Source: Euperipatoides rowelli (Eukaryota > Onychophora > Udeonychophora > Euonychophora > Peripatopsidae). Taken from it: DNA of 10,431 nt. Under the pieces are notes generated by a model that saw only the letters and a list, made by a program, of their open reading frames with translations, had not been told where the DNA came from and searched no databases. The stretch lies in assembly GCA_003024985.2 (NCBI GenBank), contig PXIH01S0000349.1. The stretch is one strand, 5' to 3'. Positions 7,648-10,431 of this stretch are shown here, in pieces. Within the stretch, counting starts at the first letter, position 1, and each line of letters opens with the position of its first letter. The position numbers were made by a program, and so were the translations under genes.

Positions 7648-8379
7648 TCAAAGGTGGTCAAATCCAACACCCCATAGTTCCCCCCTGACCAACTGAAACA
7701 TCTGCAATTGAAAATAAGGCCAGGGCCTCAGTCTAGCATCCTGAAAGACTCTAAAGTTGTGAATCGTCCATATTACAAAATACACAAAGAATACCACTGG
7801 AGACATTACTTTGCACTGCAAAGCTGCCACAATGGTATCATATGCATTATTATTAAACAATTTAAAATTAATAAATACTGCCAGTCTAGACCTCAGCTCA
7901 TAAAAAAACACACAGTCAAACAACAGATGGTGTAAAGATTCATTTGTTATACAAAAAGGACACAAACTCATGACATCAAAACCATACCTTCTGATCAAGA
8001 GGTCACGAGTAAACACTGAGTTGGATAGAACGCAAAAAACAAAATCATACAAGTTGGGGGCCACCCCAAACCTCCTAAACTGCCTGTACACTGGCAACAA
8101 GAGACGCTGTTCCTGATGGGTGATTAAATCTTGATTCAAAATGGCCACATAGCTCTTGTAAGCATACCTGGAAGGAACCACCACATCAAAAGTATCTGAC
8201 ACATTTTGAAAAGCTACCCGAAGAGATTTAAAAATGGGAGGCTCCTGAAAAAAAGGTGGAGGCCTGTCCGTAGGCTCAACAGGTTGTGCCACTGCTAAAA
8301 AGCTGCCATACCTGACATAGGACAAACAAGCATTGCTTTTTATAATGTCCATCAAATGGGAAATTTCATGGAGCCCCAA
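7648..8379 (-). pseudogene. LINE-B ORF2 C-terminal domain with CCHC finger
   Basis: This 243-codon open stretch is the longest in the window. It is the C-terminal end of the LINE-B ORF2, not an independent gene; its first ATG-less codon lies inside the GGLGL motif (GLHEISHLMDIIK). Residues 110-160 resemble the reverse-transcriptase zinc-binding region: YDFVFCVLSNSVFTRDLLIR leads to C140-x2-C143-x7-H151-x4-C156 (7962-7912), with the context CPFC then HHLLFDC. This finger is thought to help RNA or DNA binding during target-primed synthesis. The tail from 157 is hydrophobic and aromatic and ends VGFDHL at a stop. There are no internal stops over 732 bases, so this part is better preserved than the RT. 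It is joined to the upstream frame (8564-8352) by a one-base deficit in the G5 run at 8381-8385. Confidence 0.85.
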
Positions 8380-8564
8380 ACCCCCAAACTGATGGGCTTG
8401 GTCAACCTTACCCGAGAGATTGGTATTAGCCTAGAATTCCACAGAATCCCATACACAACACTGTATAAACTCGAAACAAAACTTTTGGTAAAAGTAAAAT
8501 GAGGCACATTAAAATATAATTTTGCAAACAAGTAGGTGTTCACAATCTTAACCTTCGTAGCCAA
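8352..8564 (-). pseudogene. LINE-B ORF2 connection/thumb segment
   Basis: VKIVNTYLFAKLYFNVPHF begins just after the frameshift near 8590, then YGILWNSRLIPISRVRL and KPISLG. This is the usual post-RT pattern of L1/Tx1-type proteins: a KvxivNxyllskl segment, iLW, then R..L..P..GGLGL. The GGLGL pentapeptide is split between this frame and the next by a shift at the C5/G5 run 8381-8385; adding one G there joins the two. No ATG start is expected because this is the interior of a broken ORF. Confidence 0.8.
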
Positions 8565-8609
8565 GGAAACATACTTGTCTGCATCTGATTTCTAACAAAT
8601 TTAAAATAT

Positions 8610-9413
8610 TCAAGAACATCTGTTTGAATAACATTTATTGCCACATAACCAGTAAAGGGAAAGGGAACACCCAGAAACCTTCCCGGAACAGCCCCCCCCC
8701 CTATCAGTATCTACCTCATTGAATGCCGGAAACCAAATGCATGTCTTCCTGTGATTGATCTTAGACCCTGTCTTGAGCACAAAATTTTTTACAACCCTCA
8801 TAGCCCGGGAAATAAATCTTCTCCCCTTTAGAAAAATTGTGATATCGTCCACAAACGCCATAGCACAAACCTCAGCATTCAATGAAGGAACAAAGACCCC
8901 ATCCCAAGACTATTTAATTCTGCCATTAACTTATCAATATATACTGCAAAGAGGTTGGTGCTCAGGGGAGACCCCTGGGTGATTCCCCTCTTGACATGGA
9001 ACTTGTAGTAAAGTTTCCCCTTAAACTTAACAGAAACATACTTATTAATTACATAATTAATCAGCCCTCGGGTATGGTTGGAGAAGCCGAATAATCAACG
9101 AGTTAATCAAAAAGCTGTGGCTCATAAAATCAAATGCCTTTTGCACGTCCAAAAATATTACCACAATGTCGTCATTCCGGGTTTGCTAAGCCAAATGTAC
9201 AACGTGTTGCAGTATAAGTATGGGAGTGTGTATGAACCGCCCCTTTAAAGAAAATTGGAAGGGTGACAAAATATTTCCCAAAATATCATTCAGTCGGTTA
9301 TTCAGAAGCTGTGCAAAGACACATGCTTCCATGTCCTCAATATTGATAGGCCTAATACTATCAATGGTCAGAGTCCCCACCTGACTAACCGTCTTCTTTC
9401 GGTGAAGCACCAA
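8610..9413 (-). pseudogene. LINE-B reverse transcriptase core
   Basis: RT blocks occur in canonical order on the minus strand. TIDSIRPINIEDME (RPI at 9353-9345) and LSPFQFSLKGRFIHTPI lead to a TAG at 9188-9186. Motif A is VIFLDVQKAFDFM (DVQKAFD 9149-9129). Then come FGFSNHTRGLINYVI and motif B, RGITQGSPLSTNLFAVY (QGSPLS 8977-8960). Motif C is AMAFVDDITIFLK (FVDD 8855-8844), with both catalytic Asp present and V for the usual A. Last come KINHRKTCIWF and FLGVPFPF near 8680. Frame breaks lie near 9090, at the C4 run 8897-8900, at the C10 run 8692-8701 and near 8590. With all three catalytic Asp codons (motif A, FVDD) kept, decay looks recent relative to LINE-A, as expected for the later insertion. 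Confidence 0.9.
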
Positions 9414-9559
9414 CTATGAGTGAATCAGCTTGACGTAAAAAAAAGGCTGAATCAACTAAATGTTGAACATTTTAACCAAATTTGGCACAAAAATGTGAGA
9501 AAAACATATAAATTTATGCACTGTGACCAAGTCAGGGCTAGGGGAACTCTGACCATTGA
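9361..9559. repeat. Foldback: 18/19-bp inverted repeat inside LINE-B
   Basis: TCAATGGTCAGAGTCCCC at 9361-9378 is the reverse complement of GGGGAACTCTGACCATTGA at 9541-9559, with one extra base. Homology may extend inward as GTCAG at 9529 against CTGAC at 9381. The left arm codes for LINE-B residues GTLTID just before RPINI. The right arm lies where the upstream RT sequence should be, and the 162-bp between does not read as RT. A local inverted duplication or a small foldback insertion are both possible. No convincing target duplication flanks it. Confidence 0.7.
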
Positions 9560-9578
9560 GTTGTGCCATTACATCGTA

Positions 9579-9950
9579 TTACTCCCTTTCAGATATTTCA
9601 AAATTATGTGGAGATAAAGCGCTATGCTGCACAGTAAAATTTATCCGGACCTCTAAGCTCCCGTCTGGATCTGCATGAGAATTATTACCCCCAGCAAAGT
9701 GCCCATAGATGTGATTAATAAGCCCCACCTTCATCAAATCACCCTTCCCATCACTTAAACAGGATACAGGAGGCATTGCATTTTTTTTAAAGAACATGGA
9801 ATTAGTGAGGGACGTGATTTCACGTCTAGTTGCTAAAACCCTCTTCCGCAACATTATACATTGCTCATCAAAAGCCCGACATGATAACTCTCTGTGCTCC
9901 TTAGCACACTTTAAATAAAAAGTCACTTGAGTACAATCCACATTTTTCAT
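9579..9950 (-). pseudogene. LINE-B pre-RT linker of ORF2
   Basis: This is an open stretch of 123 residues. It contains YLKCAKEHRELSCRAFDEQC, then a basic helix-like LRKRVLATRREITSLTNSMF, then PPVSCLSDGKGDLMKVGLIN and HIYGHFAG. This is the pattern found between the endonuclease and RT of L1/Tx1-type ORF2 proteins: a charged helical segment, a short Phe-Phe block, a dG...... block, and HxYxxLF-like ending. It ends at a stop just before the 9361-9559 foldback region, so the first RT block is lost or scrambled. The first Met codon at 9950 is unlikely to be a true start, because the peptide LIDH before it lies after a stop in the same frame and could still be element sequence. Confidence 0.65.
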
Positions 9951-9969
9951 ATGGTCAATCAGCTAAAAG

Positions 9970-10179
9970 CACACGTAAATTCTAAAAACTGCAATAACTT
10001 TGAAATTACAGTTAATTTTTATATATGGTTTCAAACAGAAATAAATAAAGTCATTAACTAAACAATAAACATCCTTAAAGCAAATAAATAGTTGAAAACA
10101 CTTTAAAATAAGGTAAATACAATTGACGAACAAACCCCTGGCAGACCTTGAATCCGCCAGGCTTGACGTCATAATGAAA
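9970..10179 (-). other. LINE-B 5' segment, unassigned
   Basis: This lies between the linker and the target duplication and does not read as endonuclease in any frame I tried. It holds a hairpin: CCTGGCAGA at 10137-10145 pairs with TCCGCCAGG at 10153-10161 with one mismatch and a 7-base loop. It also has the CRE-like octamer TGACGTCA at 10164-10171, 9 bases from the insertion edge. It may be a retained 5' UTR after internal deletion, or filler added at the 5' junction. Confidence 0.45.
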
Positions 10180-10196
10180 TAATAAATATGATTTAT
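10180..10196. repeat. 17-bp target-site duplication, right copy
   Basis: TAATAAATATGATTTAT, identical to 7333-7349, marks the 5' side of LINE-B. The LINE-A reading frame resumes through this copy. Confidence 0.93.
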
Positions 10197-10317
10197 CTAA
10201 TAATCTGAGAACTGGAAGAGCTAAGTTCTCTCTGATAATAGTTGCCATTGATCTGTTGAATAAACAGGTGTGACTGGAACATAACTTAATTTAATTAGAC
10301 CTATTATTATTATTATT
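10193..10317 (+). pseudogene. LINE-A C-terminus, part 2, and 3' tail
   Basis: Read from the target duplication, the frame that ended RSANKYDL at 7347 continues here as SNNLRTGRAKFSLI and VAIDLLNKQV, with a stop TGA at 10271-10273. NNLRTGRAKFSLIxVAxxLLN matches the usual end of CR1/Jockey-group ORF2 proteins, where an RTxRxxxS block precedes a final LLN. About 30 bases of 3' UTR follow, then (TAT)n/(ATT)5 at 10302-10317, which is probably the 3' microsatellite tail of LINE-A. Together with the fragments at 5400-6260 and 7040-7349 this gives a 5'-truncated LINE-A interrupted by LINE-B. Confidence 0.85.
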
Positions 10318-10431
10318 TTTTTAAAAATTGAATTAATCTCATAATTTTTATTTATACTTGTTATTAACTCTTTTCAATATTACAAAATCTGTACTGAAAT
10401 CTCTCTAATTGGCTCTAAATCCATGGGCCAA

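Larger units (their letters stand above)
7350..10179 (-). mobile_element. LINE-B: 5'-deficient L1/Tx1-like non-LTR retrotransposon nested in LINE-A
   Basis: This 2,830-bp minus-strand insertion is bracketed by a 17-bp target duplication. In minus-strand order it holds about 210 bp of unassigned 5' sequence, a pre-RT linker (9950-9582), RT blocks (9413-8610), the thumb/connection region with GGLGL (8564-8370), a C-terminal CCHC finger region (8379-7648) and a 3' UTR of about 298 bp (7647-7350). Endonuclease and ORF1 are missing, the usual result of incomplete reverse transcription. The 3' end lacks a poly(A) tail and instead ends GGGACAAACCCCCAA. RT wording (DVQKAFD, QGSPLS, FVDD, FLGVPF, GGLGL) is nearest L1/Tx1-type elements and clearly different from LINE-A. 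At least six frame-breaking lesions make it inactive as read. Confidence 0.88.

Noticed and set aside
7708-7935. Plus-strand open frame opposite the LINE-B C-terminus
   Set aside because: It is a shadow of the minus-strand ORF2 frame; the same holds for 8755-8982.
7352-10139. GGGGTTTGT near both ends of LINE-B in inverted orientation, suggesting terminal inverted repeats
   Set aside because: The match is only about 9-10 bp, the right copy lies some 40 bp inside the edge, and the element is clearly a retrotransposon by coding content.
1-10431. CRISPR array, phage, operon or other prokaryotic defence-type system
   Set aside because: No regular short repeats with unique spacers, no ribosome binding sites with packed genes, and all protein similarity is to eukaryotic non-LTR retrotransposons.

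Overview
This is AT-rich invertebrate genomic DNA of transposon-graveyard type. There is no bacterial-style gene packing and no convincing intact host gene. The support for an animal genome is: a tRNA-Ser-derived SINE, remains of at least three different non-LTR retrotransposons (LINEs), a hAT-like terminus, short tandem arrays, microsatellites, and many copies of the word TAGGCCTA and its relatives. An arthropod or mollusc is plausible, but I cannot name the species.

Layout. Bases 40-229 hold a minus-strand tRNA-Ser(GCT)-derived SINE-like unit. Bases 1074-1960 are AT-rich repeats: a 58-60 bp tandem triplet, then a degenerate low-complexity repeat field with a C17A13 tract. Bases 2379-2609 hold a 65-bp dispersed repeat joined to a minus-strand reverse transcriptase (RT) scrap whose catalytic motif A lies in a perfect 41-bp tandem duplication. 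Bases 4140-4375 hold an ambiguous base, a 21-bp direct repeat, a hAT-like terminus and a second copy of the dispersed repeat. A tRNA-like box A unit lies near 4630. Bases 4826-5260 are a three-unit tandem array of about 130 bp.

The main structure is a nested retrotransposon pair. LINE-A, on the plus strand, runs from about 5400 to 7349 and resumes at 10196-10317. It is a decayed CR1/Jockey-like element with a recognisable RT core and C-terminus. LINE-B, on the minus strand (7350-10179), is a different element with an L1/Tx1-like RT, a GGLGL motif and a C-terminal CCHC finger. It inserted into the 3' coding end of LINE-A. The insertion is flanked by a perfect 17-bp target-site duplication (7333-7349 and 10180-10196). 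Removing LINE-B and one copy of the duplication restores the LINE-A reading frame, which is strong internal proof of the order of events.

Inside LINE-A, at about 6500-6964, a minus-strand open segment has a possible 3' splice site, an AATAAA signal and a GU-rich downstream stretch. It may be a terminal exon of a host gene or of a transposase gene. All RT reading frames carry stops and frameshifts. Three of the frameshifts in LINE-B lie in G/C homopolymers, so some may be sequencing errors. I found no undescribed multi-gene system; the nested insertion and the candidate exon are the observations best worth checking.
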